Shown: positions 46,578-54,018 of the stretch, in pieces
How positions within the stretch are numbered: the stretch's first letter is position 1
Layout: every line of letters begins with the position of its first letter
Source of the DNA: Flavobacterium hydatis
GTDB lineage: Bacteria; Bacteroidota; Bacteroidia; Flavobacteriales; Flavobacteriaceae
Direction: 5' to 3'
DNA: 64,000 bases
Assembly: GCF_000737695.1 (NCBI RefSeq)
Contig: NZ_JPRM01000012.1
Span: 1-64,000, forward strand
Made by a program: the position numbers and the translations under genes
The notes under the pieces: generated by a model
Seen by the model: only the letters and a program-made list of their open reading frames with translations
Told to the model about the DNA's origin: nothing
Database searches by the model: none

Positions 46578-47583
46578 AAAAAGGTTTACTGGTAGCTGCT
46601 ATAGGAGCTAAATTATTTATGTTGCGATCGAAATTTGAGGTAGAAGCTTTTTGTTTCAGCTGAAGAATACCCTGCAAATCAGTAGCTATATAATCTTGTT
46701 TTTTAAGAAAAGATAACCATGCAAAATCAAACTGTGTGTAATTCCAATTTTCATCCTGTATTCTAAAAATGTAACGATCATTTTCATTCTGTGTCCTTTG
46801 ACATACAGGCGTAAAAAAATCAGATAACTCTGGAACTTCATTTTTTATGTGGTCTCCAACAACTATTCCATTACTGACAGCACTTGACTGCATTTTGCTT
46901 GCTAAACTTGTATGGAGACTGCAGGTGGTCACTTCACTTATCTCTCCAATACCGGCCATACCCCAAACTACATCACGATCGTATCCAAGATCTATTCCTA
47001 TTCTAGTAAATATATCTTCAATTCCCTGCTCATTAAACAGATTTTTTAGATCTGTTTTCACAAAATATGTAAAAATCCCAGCGAACTGCAAGGCTCTTTT
47101 CACAGAAAGCTGAGTCGATGTTTTTTTATCGCCAAAATATACAAATAAACCGTCTCCCTGAAGACGATGTACGTATCCTCCAAAAATAAGACAGGTATGT
47201 ATTGCGGCACGTTGAATGGTGTTGGTAATAATCCAAACTGTTTCCGGAAGATAACGTTTAAAAAGATTGGTAGAACCTTTAATATCTACAAACATTGAAA
47301 TAATATAATCGTTTTCAATATTTTCTGTAAGCTTTAAATGTGCGTGATCTGGATGAAGCCCTAATTTTTGATTAAAATCCGGTTTTAATCCCAGTTCACT
47401 TGCAAAATTTTCTAAGCTCGGTAGCAGGCGTTTTTCTGGAACCTGAAGCCCAAGTGCGACAGCGTCAAACGCCTTTCGCAACTCGCCTTTAGCAGGATTC
47501 CAGCTTTCATTTAAACTTTTTGACTTAGGATCTGCTGCCATTGCAGCTTTTACTGTTGAAAGATAATCTTCAAAAATTTTCAT
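46555..47583 (-). CDS. pycC: Class III nucleotide cyclase (PycC-like, Pycsar)
   Basis: A 342-residue protein with a class III adenylate/guanylate cyclase domain from about residue 90 to 250. Metal-binding Asp residues are D100 in MFVDIKGSTNLF and D144 in LQGDGLFVYFGD; TRIGIDLGYD and NGIVVGDHI follow. The N-terminal 90 residues and the C-terminal about 60 residues have no recognised domain. In Pycsar defence, related cyclases make cCMP or cUMP on phage infection; which base is used cannot be read here. The PycTM-like effector is 7 bp upstream and the E2-like gene overlaps its 3' end. It is cytoplasmic. Confidence 0.85.
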   Translation of the reverse strand: MKIFEDYLSTVKAAMAADPKSKSLNESWNPAKGELRKAFDAVALGLQVPEKRLLPSLENFASELGLKPDFNQKLGLHPDHAHLKLTENIENDYIISMFVDIKGSTNLFKRYLPETVWIITNTIQRAAIHTCLIFGGYVHRLQGDGLFVYFGDKKTSTQLSVKRALQFAGIFTYFVKTDLKNLFNEQGIEDIFTRIGIDLGYDRDVVWGMAGIGEISEVTTCSLHTSLASKMQSSAVSNGIVVGDHIKNEVPELSDFFTPVCQRTQNENDRYIFRIQDENWNYTQFDFAWLSFLKKQDYIATDLQGILQLKQKASTSNFDRNINNLAPIAATSKPFYGFRKKM

Positions 47584-47590
47584 ATTTCAA

Positions 47591-48082
47591 TTATTTTAAG
47601 TTATATATTATAAGCATCAAAAGAGGAATAAAAAGAACAAATTGGATCGTAAATAAAATCCCTGCAATTTTTAGTTTGGAGAATTTAGCCGATAGTCCAC
47701 AGGCGAGCTGATGAACCTGTTCCCGTAGGTCCTTGAGCTCTTCTTGAGGCGAAATATTTTCAATAGATTTAGCACTGAACTCATCATGAGTCTGGCACGA
47801 TATAGAACCAAAATAGTGCAAGGAATCCGTGCCTTTTGAAATGAATGGAGTAGCGGCAAGTATTACAATAATCATAATAACAATACCAATCAAAATGAGT
47901 GCAATCATTAATAAATAAATCCACGGATTACATACAACAAAATCCTTGATAGCAAAGAAACCAACTACTAGGCCTCCTACTATAAATGTACTAAGTCCTA
48001 AAAAAACAGAACTTTTGTTATTAACGCTGTCATAATAGTGATCGTAGCGTCCAATACAGAATAATAATCTTTCTTTTTCCAT
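47591..48082 (-). CDS. pycTM: Pycsar transmembrane effector (PycTM-like)
   Basis: A 163-residue membrane protein. The N-terminus YDHYYDSVNNKSSVFLGLST leads into TM1 (residues about 26-45). TM2 is at about 53-80. A cytoplasmic helical part follows at about 95-135 (PQEELKDLREQVHQL), then TM3 at about 139-162. This fits the Pycsar effector family (DUF5706-like), whose members disrupt the membrane when they bind the cyclic pyrimidine nucleotide. It is the first gene of a three-gene operon, 7 bp before the cyclase gene. Confidence 0.8.
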   Translation of the reverse strand: MEKERLLFCIGRYDHYYDSVNNKSSVFLGLSTFIVGGLVVGFFAIKDFVVCNPWIYLLMIALILIGIVIMIIVILAATPFISKGTDSLHYFGSISCQTHDEFSAKSIENISPQEELKDLREQVHQLACGLSAKFSKLKIAGILFTIQFVLFIPLLMLIIYNLK

Positions 48083-48130
48083 AATTATAAAATCATTTTA
48101 ACATAGCTTAAATAGAAAGCCGCATATACT

Positions 48131-48200
48131 TATATATGCTCCATAATTTATTTTTTTTGCCACATGGCAAAAAAAATAATTAAAAGAGCATATATTTATA
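48131..48200. promoter_or_regulatory. Dyad between the Pycsar and sigma/ImmA operons
   Basis: The centre is TTTTTTTTGCCA - CA - TGGCAAAAAAAA (48151-48176), a perfect 12-bp inverted repeat. Outer arms TATATATGCTC (48131-48141) and GAGCATATATTTATA (48186-48200) are also complementary. As it lies between divergent operons of 143 bp spacing, a shared operator is likelier than a terminator. Confidence 0.5.
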
Positions 48201-48225
48201 GGGCCCAAACTAAACCAACTAACAA

Positions 48226-48825
48226 ATGATAGATTCCAAAACTTTAGATCGTCTAAAAAATATTGACGAACGATCCTGGGGATTGATTTATAAATCACTG
48301 GTATTGTATGCTTCTAATAAATTAAATAAAGTAGGATTCGAAATACGAACCGAGAAGGATAGTGTGGACGCTGAACATTTTGCTGTATTGGCAATCGAAA
48401 AAGTTTTTACTGGAGTACGCAAATGGGACTATAATAAGCATCCGAATATAACTCATCATTTAATTTGGGTTGTAAAGAGTCTTATATCTAGTCACTTTAA
48501 ATCCTCTAGCCGATCAATAGTAAATGCTGGCGGTTCCAATGAATTGTTAAGCGACAGTGAAGAGTATGATAATTACGATGAATTGACAGATGAAGAAATC
48601 CGAATCAGAGATATTCCTGATGAAATTTTGATTGAAAATGAATTTTGGGATAAGATTGAGAAAAGTTTCGGTGAAAATAAAAATGATCACGCCATATTTT
48701 GTGAATGGCTCGAAGGAGCTTCAAGAAGAGAAATTTCAAAAGAATTGGATATTCCAATGAAAGAAATAAATAATTCAATAAAAAGGGGGTTGCGGATTGT
48801 TAAAAAAATATTTACTAAGCCATGA
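48226..48825 (+). CDS. Sigma-70-like RNA polymerase factor
   Basis: A 199-residue protein with region-2-like helices around residues 45-95 (DAEHFAVLAIEKVFTGVRKW; HHLIWVVKSLISSHFKSSSR). An acidic linker follows (LLSDSEEYDNYDELTDEE). The region-4 HTH is at about 160-195 (WLEGASRREISKELDIPMKEIN). It looks like an ECF-type factor but regions are divergent. It is the first gene of a tight operon with the 131-aa and ImmA/IrrE genes (ATGA overlap), divergent from the Pycsar operon across a 143-bp region. Confidence 0.72.
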   Translation: MIDSKTLDRLKNIDERSWGLIYKSLVLYASNKLNKVGFEIRTEKDSVDAEHFAVLAIEKVFTGVRKWDYNKHPNITHHLIWVVKSLISSHFKSSSRSIVNAGGSNELLSDSEEYDNYDELTDEEIRIRDIPDEILIENEFWDKIEKSFGENKNDHAIFCEWLEGASRREISKELDIPMKEINNSIKRGLRIVKKIFTKP

Positions 48826-49217
48826 AAAATATAAAAGTCAATGCTGATAAATTGAATCGTGATATTTATCTTTTAACGGTAGAAGAACCTGAAATTCTAA
48901 ATGAACTTTTAAAAGATGAAGGATATAATCCTGAACAGCTTGAAAAAAATGGAATAACAGCAGTTAAAAAAATGTTGTTTCAACAGACTGTAGCGCTAAA
49001 AAAGGCGCAAAATAATAATTTATATACAAAAGCATTAGAGCTATTTGAGGGAACTAAAGAAACTACGAGGGAGGCAATTTTAGGATTACTAATCCAAAGA
49101 TCACCACAGTTACAATTCAACAATCTTGATAAAATGGACGAACATGATCTCAAAGATATTCTTAATGAAACGGATCTACTTGATTTAATGCACAAAATCG
49201 AGAAAGGAGAACTTTGA
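48822..49217 (+). CDS. 131-aa protein of unknown function
   Basis: A 131-residue soluble, mainly helical, acidic and lysine-rich protein. I do not recognise it. Its ATG overlaps the sigma-factor stop by four bases, and the ImmA/IrrE gene follows with 2 bp. Position between a sigma-like factor and a protease makes it a candidate anti-sigma factor or cleavage target; this is inference only. Confidence 0.6.
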   Translation: MKNIKVNADKLNRDIYLLTVEEPEILNELLKDEGYNPEQLEKNGITAVKKMLFQQTVALKKAQNNNLYTKALELFEGTKETTREAILGLLIQRSPQLQFNNLDKMDEHDLKDILNETDLLDLMHKIEKGEL

Positions 49218-49219
49218 TA

Positions 49220-49990
49220 ATGAGAAAGAACCCTGCTCTTGCTGCAAGAGCCGTTTTAGGAGAATTAGGAATCGAAGATATTCCTTCAATTGATATTACT
49301 GATTTAATTGTTTATCATAATGGTATTGTTAATGAAAAGAATTTAAAGAATTCTGATGGAAGACTTGTTATGAAAAATGGCAAATCAATTGTTACAATAG
49401 ATTCGAAAATTGAATTTCCGCAGCGAAAAAGATATGTTTTGGCACATGAATTGGGACACATGATTTTACATTCTGACCATACTGCTTCATTTACAGATGA
49501 TGATACGACTCTTGAAGGATATAAGAGAGGGCCTCAGGAAAAGGAGGCAAATGACTTTGCTGCAGAATTATTAATGCCAGCCGATAAATTCAGTAAAGCG
49601 TGCGAAAAAAGAAAATTCAATCCGCAGTTGCTTTTTGATCTAGCAAATAGTTTCAATACAAGCATTACTTCCACTGTATATAGATATATTGATTTGGGAA
49701 ATCACCCTATTGCAGTTTTTTACAGTAAACAAGGGAAGGTACAATATTGGAAAAAATCCAAATTTATGTATTACAGGATTTCTGATATCAACAAACTGGA
49801 TGTACCTAGAAATTCTGTTGCAGAGGAATATTACCGTTACAATACAATATATAAAAACAATGATATTCAAGAAATTGAGAAATCGACCTGGTTCGAATTA
49901 GGAAAATATGATAATAATTCGCCAATGCATGAATATTGCATCATAACACCACGTTACAATTCAGCATTGAGTATCATTTGGGAAGATTAA
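49220..49990 (+). CDS. ImmA/IrrE family metallo-endopeptidase
   Basis: A 256-residue protein. The zinc site is HELGH in RYVLAHELGHMILHSD, near residues 76-80, and the third ligand is in the family motif KEANDFAAELLMP. After about residue 150 the sequence is divergent, possibly a sensor part. ImmA/IrrE proteins cleave a transcription regulator after a signal such as DNA damage. I choose ATG 49220, with GAAAGGAGA upstream; a TTG at 49214 is in frame. It ends the operon headed by the sigma-like factor. Confidence 0.85.
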   Translation: MRKNPALAARAVLGELGIEDIPSIDITDLIVYHNGIVNEKNLKNSDGRLVMKNGKSIVTIDSKIEFPQRKRYVLAHELGHMILHSDHTASFTDDDTTLEGYKRGPQEKEANDFAAELLMPADKFSKACEKRKFNPQLLFDLANSFNTSITSTVYRYIDLGNHPIAVFYSKQGKVQYWKKSKFMYYRISDINKLDVPRNSVAEEYYRYNTIYKNNDIQEIEKSTWFELGKYDNNSPMHEYCIITPRYNSALSIIWED

Positions 49991-50064
49991 TTTTTTTTTT
50001 AAAACTTGACTTATTAAAATTACCCAAAACTGGAGTTGATACCTTTTTTGCACGTAAAGCTTAA

Positions 50065-50223
50065 GACGAATCATTCCAAATAATGTTCTTTAATATCCCT
50101 GTTTCAGTTTCATGGCAGAATGATGGCATTGATTTTTGGCACATTAAAAACTCAGCAAATAAGGGTCTACCAAGTTTAGGTTCGAAACTATTAGAAAATT
50201 CGATAGCTTCAATTTTTCAGTAG
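50065..50223 (+). pseudogene. Remnant of a histidine-kinase-like ATPase C-terminus
   Basis: An open frame of about 52 codons ends at 50223. It contains VSVSWQNDG, then KNSANKGLPSLGSKLLENSIA, which resembles the C-terminal part of HWE/HisKA_2-type kinase ATPase domains (G-G/F-G-x-x-L-I-E). There is no start or upstream part, so it is a truncated relic. Family call is tentative. Confidence 0.3.
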
Positions 50224-50234
50224 GTACGACACAA

Positions 50235-51386
50235 TTATTCCTGATTGAGCCTGTCTTTAATATCTCCCCATTCAAACATTACTTTTCCCTGTTCATTCTT
50301 ATCACCTAAAACTGTAAGTGGCTTTTTGTAAAAATTGGCCAGAGGCAGCGGTGTACTTTTGATAATACAGTATTTTTTTAAATAATTGGGAGCGTCTAGC
50401 CATGGTTTACCTAATACTGAAACAGCATTATAAAACAATAATAACTGTTCATGCGATGATAATTGAGCTCGGATTGACGAAACATAATTGTATTTTGCCT
50501 CATACGAAAAAACACTAGCATCCGCATCATCAACAAATTTAACCAATTGAAAAAGATTGCGAATGTAGTGGCTCAGTTTTGACATTTGCCCATTAAAAGG
50601 GATGTACCCAATTTTAAGGGTGAAAATTTGATCATTCTCAATATCTACGGCTATCTCTTTATTTTTTATTGGCAAACTCTTCCAATGAAGTACTATATCT
50701 TCCAAATATCTTTCTAAACCAACGACAAAAGCCAAATGCTCTTCACCGATAAGATCCCTGACAATTAGTGATGAATTATTTCCTATTCCAAAAAAGAATA
50801 TTAGGTAGGAGATATTGTAAATGGTCTCTTCATCTATTTCTCCTATTGTTTTAGTCTCGCGTAAAGAATCATAATAAAGTTTTGTAGAGTGGTAGGTGAA
50901 TTTTAATTCATTGAACATGAATATAAACGATTTTCGTCCCATCAGGGATTTTCCGATAGTGGTTTCATTAACATTATCTCTATGAATCTGTAGCATGGAA
51001 TAAAACTTATTTTCAAATCTTTCAATTTGCAGATCCTGTTTTTGCTGTTCATTTGCTTTGTATTGAATCCAAAAAGCTATAAAAGTTAAAATCGAAGCCG
51101 CGATTGCTATAAATGGGTTCATTATTCCCCCCATTGTATCTCCTATCAATCCTGTATCAGTTGTAGTAACAATGCTTTTACCTATATCAGTACTTGTAAA
51201 AAAATACGGTGCAAAAAAGGAGAATAAAATCAGTACTAGACTAAGAATCAAAGAATATTTTACCACTAAACCATATTCCTCTTTGTAATTTGTTAATCTG
51301 TTTATAATTTTATTTAAATTCAATAAAGCAATTAAAATCAGTACAAGAACCAAAACAAAACTGAAAAACAAGATATTTGAAATCAT
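50235..51386 (-). CDS. Putative phage abortive infection protein (putAbiC family)
   Basis: A 383-residue membrane protein. Three helices lie at about residues 5-25, 45-68 and 105-128. The family signature is DTMGGIMNPFIAIAASILTFIAFWIQYKAN, split over TM3, followed by QIERFENKFYSMLQIHRDNV. The rest is a helical cytoplasmic domain. Related putAbiC proteins are linked to lactococcal AbiC-type phage resistance, though mechanism is unknown. It is a single gene on the minus strand, with no partner. Confidence 0.78.
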   Translation of the reverse strand: MISNILFFSFVLVLVLILIALLNLNKIINRLTNYKEEYGLVVKYSLILSLVLILFSFFAPYFFTSTDIGKSIVTTTDTGLIGDTMGGIMNPFIAIAASILTFIAFWIQYKANEQQKQDLQIERFENKFYSMLQIHRDNVNETTIGKSLMGRKSFIFMFNELKFTYHSTKLYYDSLRETKTIGEIDEETIYNISYLIFFFGIGNNSSLIVRDLIGEEHLAFVVGLERYLEDIVLHWKSLPIKNKEIAVDIENDQIFTLKIGYIPFNGQMSKLSHYIRNLFQLVKFVDDADASVFSYEAKYNYVSSIRAQLSSHEQLLLFYNAVSVLGKPWLDAPNYLKKYCIIKSTPLPLANFYKKPLTVLGDKNEQGKVMFEWGDIKDRLNQE

Positions 51387-52196
51387 ACTTTTTAAAATCT
51401 ATTTATTTTAATTAAGTGCCTTATTTTTTATTCTCAAAACAACCAACATTTCCTATAAAAACAAATTTTACAGAAAGCTTTTCAACAATAATTTTAGTTG
51501 TACTATAGCCCATTTCCTCCTTCCTAAAGTGCAAAACGCAAAAACAAATTTAAATGCAGATTTGTTTTATTTGAGATTTTAAAAATAGGTAATTACACTA
51601 TAGTTTAGCCGAATTATTAATAATTATTTCTTTAATGTAATTGCACAAATATAAAATTATTATTAAAATTTCAGTATCCATTAAGGAGCCTTTCGAGTTA
51701 ACTCCTCTTTCATAGTAATTTATGACCATGTTGCTTCTTTTAATTATATTTTAGCAACACTACGGTAAATCATAAGTAGGTAATTATTTACCTATTTTTT
51801 TCTTGGCATTTTATTCATCTTACAAGAGAAAAAAACTCATTTTATTCGAAACGGCTAATAAAAAAATCACAGAAAAAGTGTTTCAGGTGCTTAACTCCTT
51901 GATATAGTTCTTCTGGATCATCTGAAAATAACTACGAATCCTAATTACTCTTTTGCCGATGACAGTTCCTTTTAATACCTTCACCTTTTTACAATTAAAA
52001 TCTGTTTACAAAGGGTATTAATACGTGGCTTTTTTTGTTTCTTTATTTATATTTTTGAAAACAGCTGCTCTTTTGGCATGAATTACGGTTATCCGTAAAA
52101 AAACCGCAAACAAAATACTAATATTTGCTTGACTGTAGGACAATGAAAAAGTAAATTAAAAATAGTGCCCTCAAAGAAACATAAACCAAATAACTA
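51387..52196. other. AT-rich gap with only very short ORFs
   Basis: About 810 bp without a convincing gene. Minus-strand ORFs of 30 codons (51421-51513, behind AGGAAGGAGGAA) and 33 codons (51883-51984, GTG start) can be read but have no family support. TAGGTAA-TTAT-TTACCTA at 51777-51794 plus T-run is terminator-like. The promoter of the HEPN gene should be near 52100-52190. Confidence 0.4.
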
Positions 52197-53450
52197 ATGA
52201 AATTACATATCGAAATTTGGGTTCAGGAAAAAGGATATTCTGCCAATGTACAAGAACTTTTTAAAGAATCTACAATCTGTTACAAAAACAATGCTTATCG
52301 GGCATCACTTCTTTTTTCTTATCTGGGTTTTCTTACCATCATTAAAGAAAAGCTTATAAATTCAAAACCACCAACAGCATATAATGCTGGCGAATGGCTG
52401 GCACAGCTTGGAAAAATTAAAAATGACCGAATTTGGGAAGAGGAAGTATTTACAGCACTTGTTAAAATGGATAGACCTGTATTTTTAATGTCCGAAGATC
52501 TTCGCGATCAGATTAAATATTGGAGAAGCAGACGAAATGACTGCGCACACTACAAAGATAATGAGATCGATTCACATCACACGGATGCGTTCTGGAGCTT
52601 CCTAAAGAGCAATATAGGCAAAATTACCGTAGAGGGCGGTATGCAATCCCTTTTACTGAAATTTGATGAACACTTTGATCCGACTCAGACGCCAAAAGAC
52701 AGTGATTATACACATTTGATTCATGACATTGATCAAAGTGTTTTACAAGCTGAATTAGAGCTATTCTTTAAGAATGTTTATACAATAACTGAAAGTAGAG
52801 TCTATTGGGAATCTGAAATTCTGGAAGTTTATAACAAAATTTTAAAACTTTCCAGTCCAAGAGTCCAAGGTGCTTTAATCCAATATTTAAAAGCTTCTAA
52901 AAAAGACATTGCCTTTTTATTATTTAACCCGGAAAGAATTTTCGATTTTGGCTACGGCGCCAAAGAAATTCGAAAAATATGGTTTGAAAGGATGCTTGCA
53001 GCACAGTCTACTGGAAACCCATTTAATCTGTATGCCTTCCTGCTTCAAAATAATATAATTCCTAAGGATGAAATACCAGAAGCAAATGAAAAAATATTTA
53101 ACAGTTATAAACAGCAGGGACCTGCTAAAATTCCCGAAAATAAAGATCTGGATACCCTAAAAGCAAACGGTTTCTTCCAAAGCGTCTTTGATATCGCAAT
53201 AACTAAAAAAGACCTAAAAGATTATCTTTGGGTAAACGGTAAATGTGACCTGATTGGCTGTTTTATAGAAAATCACCCGTTAAATCCTGATACCGTTTCT
53301 TCAATAATTAGAAATGCACAGCATCGTAATCCGTCACAGTGGCTGGTAAAAAGAGTCCAAAATATATTTTTGTCAACTCCTGAAATTAAAAGCAAATTTA
53401 TCGCCATTGCAGCTACAGCAGGATTGCCGGTGCCGGTTGATTTCCAATGA
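52197..53450 (+). CDS. HEPN-like protein, probably RNase-type defence
   Basis: A 417-residue protein. The N-terminal about 150 residues are helical and hold the HEPN motif R113-N-D-C-A-H118 (RX4H) after YRASLLFSYLGFLTIIKEKL. This motif forms the RNase site in many HEPN toxins and defence proteins. The C-terminal 260 residues are helical with no family I recognise (IRKIWFERMLAAQSTGNPFN). No antitoxin gene is adjacent, so it may be self-regulated. It sits alone between the AbiC and CHAT genes. Confidence 0.7.
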   Translation: MKLHIEIWVQEKGYSANVQELFKESTICYKNNAYRASLLFSYLGFLTIIKEKLINSKPPTAYNAGEWLAQLGKIKNDRIWEEEVFTALVKMDRPVFLMSEDLRDQIKYWRSRRNDCAHYKDNEIDSHHTDAFWSFLKSNIGKITVEGGMQSLLLKFDEHFDPTQTPKDSDYTHLIHDIDQSVLQAELELFFKNVYTITESRVYWESEILEVYNKILKLSSPRVQGALIQYLKASKKDIAFLLFNPERIFDFGYGAKEIRKIWFERMLAAQSTGNPFNLYAFLLQNNIIPKDEIPEANEKIFNSYKQQGPAKIPENKDLDTLKANGFFQSVFDIAITKKDLKDYLWVNGKCDLIGCFIENHPLNPDTVSSIIRNAQHRNPSQWLVKRVQNIFLSTPEIKSKFIAIAATAGLPVPVDFQ

Positions 53451-53520
53451 CAATTTTAAAATAATAAACACTTTACGTGGCATAATTCAGAAAAAAAATA
53501 GTAATATTTAAATCATTATC

Positions 53521-53942
53521 AATTTTAATTGACAATTAATCCCCTAAATTATTACTTTCTTGAAGATCCTAATAAACTTGTGGTAGATTATATTCAAAAG
53601 CGATTATTCATTAGAATTTCAACAGGGCATTTGTAATAAGTCATTAGAATATTTTAAAAATACACTGAAAAAAAGTATCATAAATATTAAATCTGAGCCA
53701 ATCTTTATTCCAGATCTTGAAAAAAGTGACTTGAGTTAGGAAACACCAACACTTTGATTTTTTTTAAATTGAAAAATTATCAATAATTGCGCAATTATCA
53801 AAAGAAATTTAAAAGAACTAAAAATCTGTTATGTTTTGAGAACCAAGGAAGTCATGAAGCAGTATCGCGAAATTATGGTAGAAGTAACTACAGAGATATT
53901 GATAAAACTGTATATTATTTATATCAAATTTGTTTCAGCTAA
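53521..53942 (+). pseudogene. Degenerate coding-like fragments between the HEPN and CHAT genes
   Basis: Several open stretches lie in different frames: NYYFLEDPNKLVVDYIQKRL (53547 onward), KSLEYFKNTLKK ... EPIFIPDLEKSDLS (ending about 53740), and ENQGSHEAVSRNYGR ... YLYQICFS (53838-53942). The frame changes and lack of starts suggest a decayed gene. I cannot assign a family. Confidence 0.3.
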
Positions 53943-54018
53943 AATTTTAATTTTAAAATTTATTTTATGGATAAGGAAAAATCAACATGCAATATATTAG
54001 AGCTTAATAAATAATAAA

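Noticed and set aside
47671..47859. Second ORF within the PycTM gene
   Set aside because: It is a shifted-frame shadow of a gene with good membrane-helix and family pattern.
48151..48176. Dyad between operons as a bidirectional terminator
   Set aside because: The T8-stem-A8 shape would fit, but both neighbouring operons start here and none ends here.
51421..51513. 30-codon minus-strand ORF with a strong Shine-Dalgarno sequence
   Set aside because: There is no family or neighbour support, and strong SD sites are rarely decisive in Bacteroidota. I mention it only in the gap entry.
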